From Spirometra erinaceieuropaei (lineage: Eukaryota > Platyhelminthes > Cestoda > Diphyllobothriidea > Diphyllobothriidae), in contig CACRXP010000385.1 of the NCBI GenBank assembly GCA_902702965.1, positions 543,077-607,076 of the forward strand: a stretch of DNA of 64,000 nucleotides. Reading direction: 5' to 3'. The notes beneath the pieces are model-generated. The model saw nothing but the letters and a program-made list of their open reading frames with translations. It was not told the DNA's origin and ran no database searches. The stretch's first letter is position 1, and each line of letters starts with the position of its first letter. Positions 36,900 through 48,469 of this stretch are shown piece by piece. The translations under genes and the position numbers were made by a program.

Positions 36900-37160
36900 A
36901 ATATTCTACAGCAGAAATACGCATAAACTGACCATTGCATAGTACATTTAGTAATTTTAATGTTTTTATCAACTGCAACAATTCGTTTATCTGACAGGTT
37001 CCAAAGAAATTCTGTAACCGTTTGATGTTTTAATGCTTACATTTTTGATATAATTGGCTTCCTTGTAACAAACAGGGAGTTCAAAGTTTCAACACCTACG
37101 TTTCCCTCATAAACTGAAGTGAAATTAATTAACCGTTCTTATGGTCAGCCTGGAGTGGAG
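36900..37160. other. AT-rich spacer
   Basis: Nothing recognisable after the LINE 3' end. No clear poly-A or simple repeat tail is seen. Confidence 0.4.
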
Positions 37161-37189
37161 ACAGACGAGAGTAGAATGGGATATGCCCC

Positions 37190-37500
37190 GTTGAATACCC
37201 GCCTCAGTCGTTCTGTTGAGCGTACCGAAGTACGACTGTCAACAACTCAAAGTTTCCCAAACCACAGATAGGGGAAAATACTTTGGAGGATAAAATTTGT
37301 TGAGACGAAAAAGTGTACAGACATCTCAATAAGCAGTTGCAGCTGGTCACCACGCCAGCCACTGCCAACCGTAATGAGTGCATCTGGGCTTCGACCAGCT
37401 GCGGCTAATCGGTGAAGAGAGAAATATCAATCGGCGTCACGCTGTGGCAAGCCGAGGACCAAGTCACGCTCGCGTACGAATTACTCGCTAGGCATTATAA
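37190..37500 (+). repeat. SINE-like repeat, copy 1
   Basis: Shares with 44,505-44,770 the blocks GTCAACAACTCAAAGTTT, GGTGAAGAGAGAAATATCAA (GGTGAAGGAAGAAATATCGA in copy 2), and CACGCTGTGGCAAGCCGAGG. The related copy has box A-like (TGGCTGCGGTCAATCGG) and box B-like (GGTTGAGTCCC) sequences, suggesting a tRNA-derived SINE. Confidence 0.5.
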
Positions 37501-38049
37501 TAGAATAGGTTTATTAGAGCACCTCTTGGGCACTGTCAGTCTCATTTCTGTCACTTAACAGAGAATAACCTACTGAGAGCTGCTCAGCATGGATTCCTCA
37601 AAGCTCGATCTTGTATGCCGCCAGAAGTTTTTTCTACTGAACCCTCCAAACCATAAAAACCATCATCAACTATATTTTTATTCCTTTACCTCAGGAGTTT
37701 TTTTTCGCTGCTGGTCAGATTTGTGTTTAACGTTTCCCTTGACAATGCCTGTAAACTGGCATTAAATAAAATTATCAATTGAACACAGCAAAAAAACCTA
37801 AACCAGACTCATCTATTTCGGCTGCACTTTGGCTTTCTTGGTTTTGGTTGTCTGCTTAGTCTAAGAGCGCGAATTCAGAGTTTGTTTTGGGTTTAAAAAA
37901 GCCTCAGATCCAAGGCATTCCATGTGGACCTAAGGCAGCTTGGGTTAACGATGGAACTGATGACCGTGATGGCGGACAGCAATAAGCGCATAGTTTTCCG
38001 CGAATAGTAGGTCGTAAACGGCTGTCGTGGAGAGACGTTTTGAGGCCTG

Positions 38050-40140
38050 CTTGCGTTAGATATTGAGAAATTGACCGCTGGCCCTGCAGAGGATGCTGAT
38101 CCCAGGGCGCTCCTTACGGGAGACGTCCTTAATCATTGCAGAGAAAATGAGAATGAAGAGGATGGGCACGAGCGCACAGAACGACTGTCCTCCACTGGTT
38201 ACTAAGAATATTTCAGAAACTCTCTCACTGCCCGTGACATGAGTCATCAGCTCGTTGTGGATCTGACGCACTATGGGCGTGAGTCGTCCAGAACAGTCGA
38301 ATGTCAGTATAATTTTCAAAAAACCATCGTTAAACATCTAGTCAATGCATTGTGTTCATTTTGAGGAACTTCTCCTGCGGTTGTTTAGCTGGGAACGTCA
38401 TACTGACGAGACCGTGATACCGCGGAATCTACTTTGTCATTCGTGAGAAGTTCTTGTTACAGGTGGCTATTGAGGCGATTGCGAAGGATAATACCGGGAT
38501 TTTCACCGCAACGGTGGGCATCGAGATTCCTCTGTTATCACCGCAGCATTGCCGGTTTCCTTGCGACCGTAGAGACGGACGAATATGGGTCCTTGGAGTA
38601 TCAGGGGATTTGGCCTTACCGCCAAATATCCTGAAATAACATTGGCAGTTTGTTTATCAGTCAAGAGCCGCCATGCCTGCAGAGGTTGGCGGGCTGACAT
38701 CGGATGCCGGTGCATTTTCATTGGGAAGCTCTTGCGCGGATTTGATTGGTTCTGACAGGGGACGCGGAAGATCAGTGTCGGTGTTGGTCTCCACTTTGAG
38801 AAGCCAGCCGATGGCGGCGTCGGATGACGGGGTAAGGTTGTTTTTGAGGCGCTCTGTTCAGCACTTCAGAATCTGAGACGTTTCTTGATAAGTTTTTATC
38901 GGCTGGAGCTGAGCAGTCGCGGTTCGCCTATCCTTAGATTTTCTCGGCCTCCCGATCCATCTATGGGTTTTGCGTCTTCACCTGTATTTATTTCATCAGG
39001 CCTCGACCGCAAATAAGGCAGCATTGTCTTTATCAGTCCGACGGCAGATGGAGGCTTTGTGCAGCCTGTTCTTCTCGGGAAATCGATTTCAGATTATGAC
39101 GACGTGAGCGAAAGAAGATATCCGGGGTGGTGGATTGGATGACGTCCAATTAAGGGCCGCTGTCTCTCCATGGTGATGGTGTCGTCCAAAGCCTGCAGTT
39201 CATCCAGATTATTGTCAGTTGACTGCTGAAATCTATGTGGTGAGGTAACACACTAACCACACCGTGTTTAACATGGTTGCGGGTCGCTTACCTTGTGGCC
39301 TCCTGCGAATTTTTAGCCGAAATCAGATCGGAGAATACAAGGTGGTGATTCGTCTAGCCTATATCGTCAAATACAGTCTTTTTCATCAGCACGTGAAAAC
39401 GGTCTCGCCTCCAAACGAGAACACAGTCAAGCAGGTGCCAGCGCCACGTTTTTGGCGCATTCAGGTGCTCTTCTCGCTCACTGTAAGGTTGAAGAAGGTG
39501 TTGTACAGCAAGAGGTGGTGTTTTGCACAGGTTTTCAACAGGGGGTTCGCTTTCGTGGCAGTCGCCGATCCCATGGGGACCCACTACTTCTTCCGAAGCA
39601 GATTAATCTGACCCGACGTGAGCAGTGAAGTTGGCAAAGAAAGACAGCTTGTCTGTCTTTGTCACAGTCGCCAGGCTGATGATCATGTCATAGTAGAAAT
39701 TGTTCCTCACATCTTCAGAGCTTATATTTGGAGAAGCATAGGCGGTTACGATGGTGGACTGGCCAAAGAGTTTGGGGGATTGTAGATACAGCCAATACTT
39801 GCCTTTCTTTGCGGCAGAAGAATAAAAGACGCAAAGTAGAAGTAACCCGTGAATAAGGGGGCAAACAGGTAATAGGGAGAGTGTTTAGGTAAGACCTAAT
39901 ATGAAGAAAATAACCGCCCCACGCCTTGTTACGCGGTCTTGACGTCAAAAATTGAAGTCGTTTATGAGAAGGGTAGAGTCATGAATTAGAGAATGAGACT
40001 CAGATTCTGTCATAAATGTAATATCAGGCGTCGTTTCGAGAACAATGGCTCTAATTTGGACCGTTTCGTTTATAACAGACCTGGCATTCAATAATATAAT
40101 ATCTGTTTTTTCGAACGGCAAGGTTATTGTCGTAGACAAT
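38050..40140 (-). mobile_element. LINE with RTE-type endonuclease and RT fragments (degenerate)
   Basis: Minus strand, in order: 40,139-39,945 DIILLNARSVINETVQIRAI and DITFMTESESH (endonuclease N-terminus of CR1 flavour). At 39,740-39,600 come VTAYASPNISSEDV and TDKLSFFANFTAHVGSD (normally DFNARVGTD). At 39,584-39,354 come VLGPHGIG-like GPHGIGDCHESE and WRWHLLDCVLVWRRDRFHV of RTE type. At 38,340-38,056 the RT reads VRQIHNELMTHVTGSERVSE then ALVPILFILIFSAMI (normally APTLFSLMFSAML). The catalytic YADD block is not found. The body is full of stops. Confidence 0.7.
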
Positions 40141-40199
40141 TATAAAAACCAGTGGATGCTGATATGTAAGCTGTGAATTAGTGATACTTGGTTTAGACT

Positions 40200-43100
40200 T
40201 GTGGACTTTATTGCTCCACTAATTAGCGAATATAACAGCCGCGTAGATCTACTGGTTTCAGAATAGGGTGCAATATTATTCTGAAAATTAGACAAAATTC
40301 AAACTATAATCTTGCTTTCTCAATGTTCACAACTCATAACCAGCCTTTCCATACGTCAGCTGGCTGACCTGGATCTGTTTATACTGTCAAAGGTGCACAT
40401 TTTCGAATACTACGCTTGCCTTTCCGTGTGATTTGTTATCGCGTGTCCTATGTCAGTGAGAATCGCAAATTTCTATGTACAATAAGGAAGCTAGCAACTC
40501 AGAGGAAAATAACCTGGGCAAATTCAATTACAACAGCTGGTTTTTGTTTGGTTGGCTGCAAAATGACTTTGTCAGCAGCAGCACTGTTATATGGGATTAA
40601 TTATTCAAAAAGCCATCATTTGTCGAGATTATTAGTAGTTCCAGCTTGGAATTTGACTTAAATAGAGCTTAATTTTAGATTTAAAAGGTTTAAGTTTACA
40701 TGCAATTAAAGTGCCTTTAATAGCACAACTGCAACTTTGGCAAGACGCCAACGACCATATATATCTACTGTTACGCTAACTGGTGCTTTTAAAGCGTAAG
40801 TTTTGCAGGTCGATAATGCAGTTATCAACCGTCCTTCACGCGAGGTATTTGATCACTTACGTCGTTCTATTCACCAGTCTATACCAAATTCCCTTACGAT
40901 TACATTCTTAGATCTCCGTTTTTTTCATGTGTATATCAGTGGCCTACCAAAGTGCGCCAACGACTACCTTTCGTTTGCAGAGTGTATAGACATTTAGAGC
41001 CAGGCTTGATGTTATAATGACATAAGTATATTTATGTCATCAACCTGCGGATTAAAATATTGGACCTCGCATTAGCTGCAAGAGAATTTTCTTATCCGAA
41101 GTGACCGGAGTTACCTGAAATTAAACTAGGAAATGCGCCTATGCACAGTTTTAGTTGATGAACTAATTTCTCCAACTGGATCGGCTGACATGTGAATTGT
41201 TACCCCTGGTAATGCGACACCATCTTAGAAGTCCCCAAACTTTATAACCCAGCCACTTAAAGAGCCTTTTCAACTTCGTGGACGCATCGAAAACTTTACC
41301 AACCAAAACCTTAGTACATCGTTAACGACATCTGTCCGTTTGTTTTCTGAATACGGCTCGGATCGCGTTTTAATATTAAGTCAAAGTCATTTTGATTTTC
41401 AAAATTTTCGAAATCAAACTGCTCATTTTTTATCCCTATTCAACGCCTGATTCTGACAGAACAACCATGCAAACATAAGTTTTCCATGATTCGACAACGA
41501 GAGCAACGCCCGATTCTTACACCTTTGTGTAAAATTATTGATAGATTTAATAATTAAGCATTTGGTTAATCTTGCCCCTATTGCCATGCACTAGTTTGAA
41601 TGATCATGAGAGGAGTTATTCAAATGGTCTGGACGTACAGATATTCAGAAGACACGTTTTTCACAGCTGGTTAAGATCTCTTGAAGCAGTCTCCTGGAGA
41701 CGGGGTTATAGCAACCTTGAGCCAAAAGTGTATCAACTCTGTATATAGCAAAAAGAACGCAAAAATGTGCAATTTCCAGATATGGTGCTCCTAGTGTTAT
41801 CAGTTTGTAGAAACAGAGTGTTTTCTGGAAGGAATGCATGAAATTTTTGTTTCTTCACATTGTTATCTTGATCAGCTTTGTTCACTTACATACCTGTGTA
41901 AACGACCTCATTGTGTTGCTCTGAAAAGTTTTTGTCGCTTTTATTTACATTTACCTAGAATATTTTGTTTTTGGCTCGTTATCTTTTTAGATTTCCCCTT
42001 TTTATGCAGTATGCTAGTCGTGATATTGTGGTGAAGTTCCATCGCCTCTATCCGTTGCCTTAATGATAGCACTTTACATAAATCCTTCTCATTTTACTTC
42101 ATTGTTCATCTCAACTTTCGTGCACGTATTGTTTTTGGAGTCCACTTGTCCGACCTGTCCAATATTCTTCGAATTTTGGACACGTTCTACGTTGTTACCA
42201 ACATTAACAGATTTAGGAATCTGAGGACATTTATCAAATAAATATCTCATTTCCTGAGTTTAGCAACGTGTTAGCCTATCTCTGTTTATAAACAAAATGG
42301 ATCTCATTATCTTCTCATCTTTCAAAAATTGTTTGTCTAAACGACATTAAACAGGCTTTATCATCTCATACTAACTGAGCAGCAATACATCGTTGTTTTA
42401 CTTCCTGCATCTGTAGTATATTTTCATTAGCTTTCCCCTTTTAATGTTAAATGTTTAGATTAGGCGACATAATCTGTCTAAAATATTCAACAGGTTTGTC
42501 TATAACACAGCAATTCTAAAGCACTACTCACACCATAGTTGGCTAAAATGTTGCTACTTAAACCACTATTCTGAAATGGAGTAGGTGCAGAGAGATAAAA
42601 AACTTCAACGTTTCTTACGCATGTCGGCAAGATTACGAGTCAGAAAAGGCGGTAGACAGATTACTTCATACAGCCGGCAAAAGTGGCCTCAAGTGAAAGT
42701 AAGATAATTAAAGGTCCTGAGCTCATTTTGGGCAAGAATTGTCCGGCTGCTTTATATTTCAAAATTATTCCCGCCCCACTGTTTACTCTGTCCGTGTTTG
42801 CACCCAGGCTCACCTGACTCAAGTCCTATTCTCCACCGCTTTTTTATCCTAATTAAAGCAAAAGGTTCGTTATAATTCGTATAATTGTGGACTTCTGCCA
42901 CATTATTCGATATTTTAATCTATCTTCGAAGCTTGATGATCGCAGTTTCCTTTGGAACAATTGCTTCGTTATTAAACAGTGAAAACTCTAATTAGAATAC
43001 ATCTAGCAGTATTTGCGATTGTGGGTAATGTAACTGTGCAGTTTATGAAGAATAATAGCCGCATACTAAACGTGGGCCCCGGCGTGTCAGTGGTGACTGT

Positions 43101-44100
43101 TTGTGCTAACTTCGCCTCCATCGTTTATAGTATTGTGTTTATAATCCAACAAATCACAAAAAACTGTCGACTTTAACCCATCACCGGAAATTGACTTAAG
43201 GAACCTCATCTCAACATGTTCATGAATCCGTTAATCAAATCAATTCCTTGTAGCAGTCAAATCTTGTATTGATTTTTAAATCTGTTGTTTTCCCCTCTTC
43301 GATATCATCCTTCGTTTTTCAACGTCATAATGTTTATTCATTCTGTTTAGGTTGAGGCAGACACCTGATGCCATTATCGTCTGCACGTAAGTAGTCCTTT
43401 TGAAAAATACCAGAGTGTTTTTTCGTTATCTTCCAGGGCAACTTGGTTTTTAACATTTTGCTAGTTCTTTTCAGTCAATTTTTCTCTTGTAGGTTTTTAT
43501 CCGCGTATACCTAAAATCCTCATAAGTATTATTTCTTTAAATAACTTTATTTTTATCTTCCTTTTTCACAACAAGTTAGAATATGGCGGAAATTTGTGAC
43601 ACCATGTTTGAATAATTTATGCTAATGATTAAGTAGGAACAGAAAAACCATTTTCAACCCCGTGTTTTCTTACGTAGATATGATGTCCGTCTCTCATGTA
43701 AGACTCGAAGTTACATCGTCAGCATTCGACCAGTATCGTCGTATAAATTGAAAGCTTTGTCATTATCAGACAAGGAATCTCAATAGCTTAGGTTCTTAGT
43801 TCACAGAATCTAGCCCAAATACATCGGGAGCTCCAGAGCGTGGTGCCATTCATTGTGCAAGGAGCACAACACGCAGTTTATTTAGCGTGTAAGTGGTTTG
43901 CATGATCGCCGCCGAGGGAGCCTCTTTTGGGTCACCATTAGTCGAAAATACCTGGCACCTTGTACCTAATCTTGCCAGAGCAAGTTACTGATACACAGGC
44001 AGGTTTCAAAGTGTGGGCCTGATTTAGCACGTTTGAGGCGCGTGCGTCCTTTAAACGATAGTAAAACCCTGAACATTGCAGCTTGTAAGGCTTCCAGCTG
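40200..44100. other. AT-rich intergenic stretch
   Basis: About 4 kb with no coding frame above 70 codons that makes sense, no tRNA-like sequence and no match to the repeats seen elsewhere in the window. Poly-T and TTTTA-rich sequence is common. Possibly old intergenic DNA or the intron of an unseen gene. Confidence 0.5.
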
Positions 44101-44149
44101 ACGGATAATACAGTGATTTTCCTAACTCAAGGTCAGGTTACGACTGTCC

Positions 44150-46530
44150 ACAAAAACCACCGCCAGGGAATACCTTAGTGATGCCTGTCAACAACGAAAC
44201 GACTGGCTCACTAGCAGTGACGAAGCAGTTCACAGTCGGTCCTCCAAGGACCTTAGACTACACACAATCCATGTCAACAACAGAACTGACGCCAATAAAA
44301 CCGCGTACTTCAGATGTCGTAGCTTCGTGGATCACAGTCTGAAGGAAATGCAGACAGACTGGCTGACTCGCAAAGCAGAGAATATTCAACGATGTGCAGA
44401 GGTAGGAAAGATTTATAATTTCTTCTAAGCCATAGAAACTGTTCGCAGTCTCCAAGCTAAAGGGAACGTGCCACTTCTCGACCAGGATAGAACAACCCTA
44501 CCGTCAGTAGGGTGGTCATACGTTCGAGGGTCGACAACTCAAAGTTTTCCTAATCAGAAGGCAGGGACAAGCATTGACCGAGGCAGAGGGCGTACGAGTA
44601 GCATCGCACGTAGTTGCAGCTAGTTTTCTCGCAAGACGAGTTTCGGCCGAACTGCATGCGGTCGCACTTTGTCTGGCTGCGGTCAATCGGTGAAGGAAGA
44701 AATATCGATCCGCGTCACGCGTTGCAAGCCGAAGGTTGAGTCCCGCATGTTACGCGGGCTGAAGGCGACATGAGTAAGAAACGGTGCTAACGACCGTGAG
44801 AGTGGCAGCTACAAAGTCATGGATCACTGAATACTGATCCACGCACTTGCAGGGCGCCTTCAACCGCTTGTTCACCGTCCTCACAGAAGGCGTCAGTCGA
44901 CTTCCTAAAGTGGACACCAATACCGACTTCGATCGCCCGTCTTCCCCTCCAGGGTAAACCAGAACAATGGAACGGATTTTCAGCGAAAATGCACTTGGAA
45001 CCGACCCAATTCAAATCTAAATATAAAACTGCCATGGTCCATAACGCATTGTCAAGTCTACTTCCCTGTTTTGGAAGACGTGGCTACGATGATTTACTCC
45101 TAAATCTTTAAGGGTGTATACAAACAAAAGGTACCGACGCTTCTGCGATAGCCACAGAGGCATCTCTCTTCCCAACATCGCAAATAAAAATTTTATTTGA
45201 ATCCTTCTCAGTCACCCGGACATCCTTATATAGCACGAACGCCTTCCAGAAACGCAGAGCAGATTCCACAACCACTATAAAACAACTCAAATGGATTTCG
45301 CGGTCCGCTAATTACAATAAAATACTGCGAACCGAGGACCAGCCTGTGCACCTCCTTTGTTGATCTAACAAGGGCCTTTGGTAAGGCGAACCGCGAAGGA
45401 CTCTGGAAAATCATGCTGAAATCCGGATGTACAGAGCGATGAACACGAATGGCATGACAAGTACGCGACGAGGTGATGGTGCCAATCATGGACAAGAGAA
45501 CAGTCTTCAAAGCATTCGCGGCAACGAACGAGTAAATCAGTGCTGCATATTTGCTCCCACATTATTCACTCTCGTGTACTCTGCCAAGCCTATAGACGTT
45601 TACTGTGATGGCTGGCGGTGATCAACATCGACCACCGAACATACGGAGAATAGCGCATTGTGCAACGTATGTAAGCCTCTTTGAGAGCATTGGAGGTCTG
45701 TGTCTAAGATTCGACGTTCGGGTATGACTGTGCATCAAATATTACAACGCAAGAGGGCATGCAGCGGAGCGTAGAATTATTCTTCTCCGGCTGCCTCCAT
45801 CTGAGCTTTAGAACAGGGAAAATAGTGGTTGTGCACCAAGCAGCACCGAACGATGACTACGAGAAAATCAGGAGAAATATTAATGAGACTTGCCGCACGC
45901 CAGTGGACAAATTTCCGTGCCCGAGATATAAAATTTAAAGAAACATCAGTATCGCTGATGAAACTGCAAAACCGGGTCTTTAAAGCCAGCCAAGCTTTCG
46001 GTCAGCCAAAACACTGTCAGAAACAGTCGTGGCATCCTACTCAGCATAAAGCTGAGGATGTTTAGGGTTTCAGTTCTTCCAGCGCTGCAGGGCGGAGAGG
46101 AGACCTGGACAGTCTAGTAAAGCCAGCAAAGAAAGCCCAGACAACTGCACCCCGGCTGCTTACAAAGAATACTAAAAGCGAGATAAAAAGACAGGATATC
46201 AGACACGGACGTCCTAGAAAGGATCGGACCGTACGTACCTCAAATTTGAGGATGCGCAGGATTGTTGTCCTGATATTGCTCTAGTAGGAGGTGAAGATGT
46301 GGACTGTTAATGACAGTACAGCAAGAAAACTCATGCGTTTTCGCATCACTTGCTTATCGTATATACTGAGGATTGGGTAGCAGGGAAGCATCGTAGACTA
46401 CGAGATCATGGAAAGATCAGGTGTCCTCAATATCCACGCCAAGTTGGGACAAACGCAACTCCGGTGGAGCTCCCGTGTGGTAGGGATAGATAATGATCTT
46501 CTATCCCACAGACAGTTATAATACAGTATC
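44150..46530 (+). mobile_element. RTE-type LINE RT body, interrupted by a SINE-like repeat
   Basis: At about 44,335-44,480 the frame reads LKEMQTDWLTRKAENIQRCA then LLDQDRTTLP, the region just before RTE RT domains. It is cut at about 44,505 by a SINE-like repeat and resumes after 44,770. At 45,350-45,620 it reads SFVDLTRAFGKANREGLWKI (RT motif with the first catalytic Asp) then VNQCCIFAPTLFTLVYSAKP. The catalytic YADD region is not seen: after DVYCDGW the frame decays, with weak CVV-like traces to 46,100. The end (46,440-46,510; QLRWSSRVV) matches QLRWSGHLV of intact elements. Confidence 0.7.
44505..44770 (+). repeat. SINE-like repeat, copy 2, inside the RTE LINE
   Basis: Same family as 37,190-37,500. 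Box A-like TGGCTGCGGTCAATCGG at about 44,678 and box B-like GGTTGAGTCCCGC at about 44,731 are separated by roughly 35 bases, as in tRNA-derived SINEs. Confidence 0.5.
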
Positions 46531-46539
46531 TTTGAATCT

Positions 46540-48465
46540 ATTAGGGCAATAATTATAATATGCAACTATTAGGATGGCCTACAGACAAGGCCGACAAAAG
46601 CGTAGTTATAAGTTCATCTTGAACACTTTCCTCAAACATCTAAACTTCAATCAGGATGTCTGGGGGACGTCGCTCAAGTCGTCAGACGTAGTGCAAAGCC
46701 GTCTTCGAAACGAACAGAATGGTCGCTTGCAAGACAAAATGGGACCCTCGTGACTCATGTGCCATGATTCGGTTACACAAACATCCAAACTTGTTCATCT
46801 TGTCCACAATGGCAACAGACATTCCGAGCAATGCTCTGTCTCGTTGGACATCTGTGGACCCAGTGCAGTGTCGCAGCGACAATCTCACCAATCATCTCGT
46901 GAGCCACCACCACTACCGCCGCCAATGATGTCACCAGTAAGGAAACTTCCTCTATCCCGCCCACAATCACCAAAAGTTCCCCCACCAACCAACAGAGTGA
47001 ATCCAGTTTCAACTCCTCCCCGTCGCAATCGAAACTTCGAATAACGCATCGGTCTGGTCGGTCACTTACAAATCCATCGTACTGCAACCAGTGAACCAAA
47101 GTCAGGAGCCCTGGCATATCAGTTCGACGTCACAAATGATGGAGCACCGAGGACGCGGGATGTTGTGGGCAGTGTAAGCAGTTGAGGCTGGTGAGGTGGG
47201 CAGGTGTTGGTGCTAATGGATGGGGAAGTTGAAAGCGCTGATGGTGGCGGGGAGGGGGGAGTGTTCAAATGTGCCTCGTAGATTTGATGTGTCGACATTG
47301 CGGTGAATTTCGACGCCATAGATATGCAAGTAGCAGGGTATTTCCATGCGATGGCTGAATGTTTGTAAGCAGTGTAATTAGGTGAGGTCGGTGCAGTGGG
47401 GATACGTTGGTGCTCCTGGTGCTGGGTTTGGCCGTCTAAGTGCGATGGATTCGCGAGTGACCGACCCGGCCTACGCATGCTATGAGGGTGCGACCGCAAC
47501 GGGGACAGGTTGGGATCGAGCCCATATTGTTTGTAGTAGGGACGGTGGTGGTAATGGTTACGATGGTGGGCGGTGGAGCGTTAGCAGTATTTTTGCAGTT
47601 GAAGGAAGCGGGAGTGGTGGTAATCATTGATATTATCGACGCGGGAGTTGCGAATTTGATGGTGGGGTTGGTGGTGGGCGTCGGCAGCGGCGGTGGCTGA
47701 GCATCGGGTGTTTCCTCATCGTCGGTGGCAGTCTCCGTGTTAAACGTCCTGGAGGTTGCGTTAATGGTAATATTGGAGACGTTTTCGGAGTCGTAAAACA
47801 TAATATTGTCATAGCATTATTGCATTAAGCCCAAAGACGTTCGACGAAATCCATCCACACGCAGAATGTCCGTTTGCTGCGCGAAAACGATGCAAACGGT
47901 TGTGGGTCCGCGGCGCTTACGACTTGTGAGTCGTTCTTTTGGCTTTGGCCGAGGCAATCTGGCCAGACTCGTGAATTGCTGCCCCAATCTTCACTGCTGT
48001 TTTCCAGGTCAGTCGATCCTAAGCGAGGTCTTACAGGTCTTCGGATTGATTTTCAGGTCCTTAGGAAAGTCTGCAGGGTGTCTCTATAGCGTCGTTATTG
48101 TACCTCTTATCAGCGAGCATCTGCAGAGACGTCGTAGTAGCAGAGTTTTTGGATAGGTGCTTGTCCTCCATACTCACGAGATTGCCGATCAAGTACAATC
48201 AGGGTTGTCTCAGTAGGATGTGGATGCTGAAGATTCTGGTCCGCTCTACGACCTCCGTGTCCAGAATCCTGCCAGCCACCTCAGCTTTAGTATTCTGAGA
48301 AGACAGCTTAGGTGAAAATGATTGGGTTTCCTCGCCTGTTTTTTTCGTACTGCTCGGGTCTCCGTCCCCGTGAAGTAGCGTGGTCAAGACTACCGTCCTG
48401 ACATACGTCGTGTCCCATGCGCCTCGCCTGACAACAGTACCCGGGGCTTTCGGCCATCGCATAGG
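46540..48465 (-). mobile_element. RTE-type LINE 3' segment with C2H2 finger, copy B
   Basis: Same sequence as 29,416-31,190 and same orientation. Minus strand: VLTTLLHGDGDPSSTKKTGE at 48,400, VVERTRIFSIHILLRQP near 48,200, then about 190 bp absent from copy A. At 47,801-47,436 comes the Pro/Thr linker ending in the finger CPRCGRTLIACVGRVGHSRIH. The homology starts at GGGCAATAATTATAATATGC (46,544), which in both copies is the far 3' end. It directly abuts the 3' end of the oppositely oriented RTE body at 44.2-46.5 kb. Confidence 0.75.
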
Positions 48466-48469
48466 TCAG

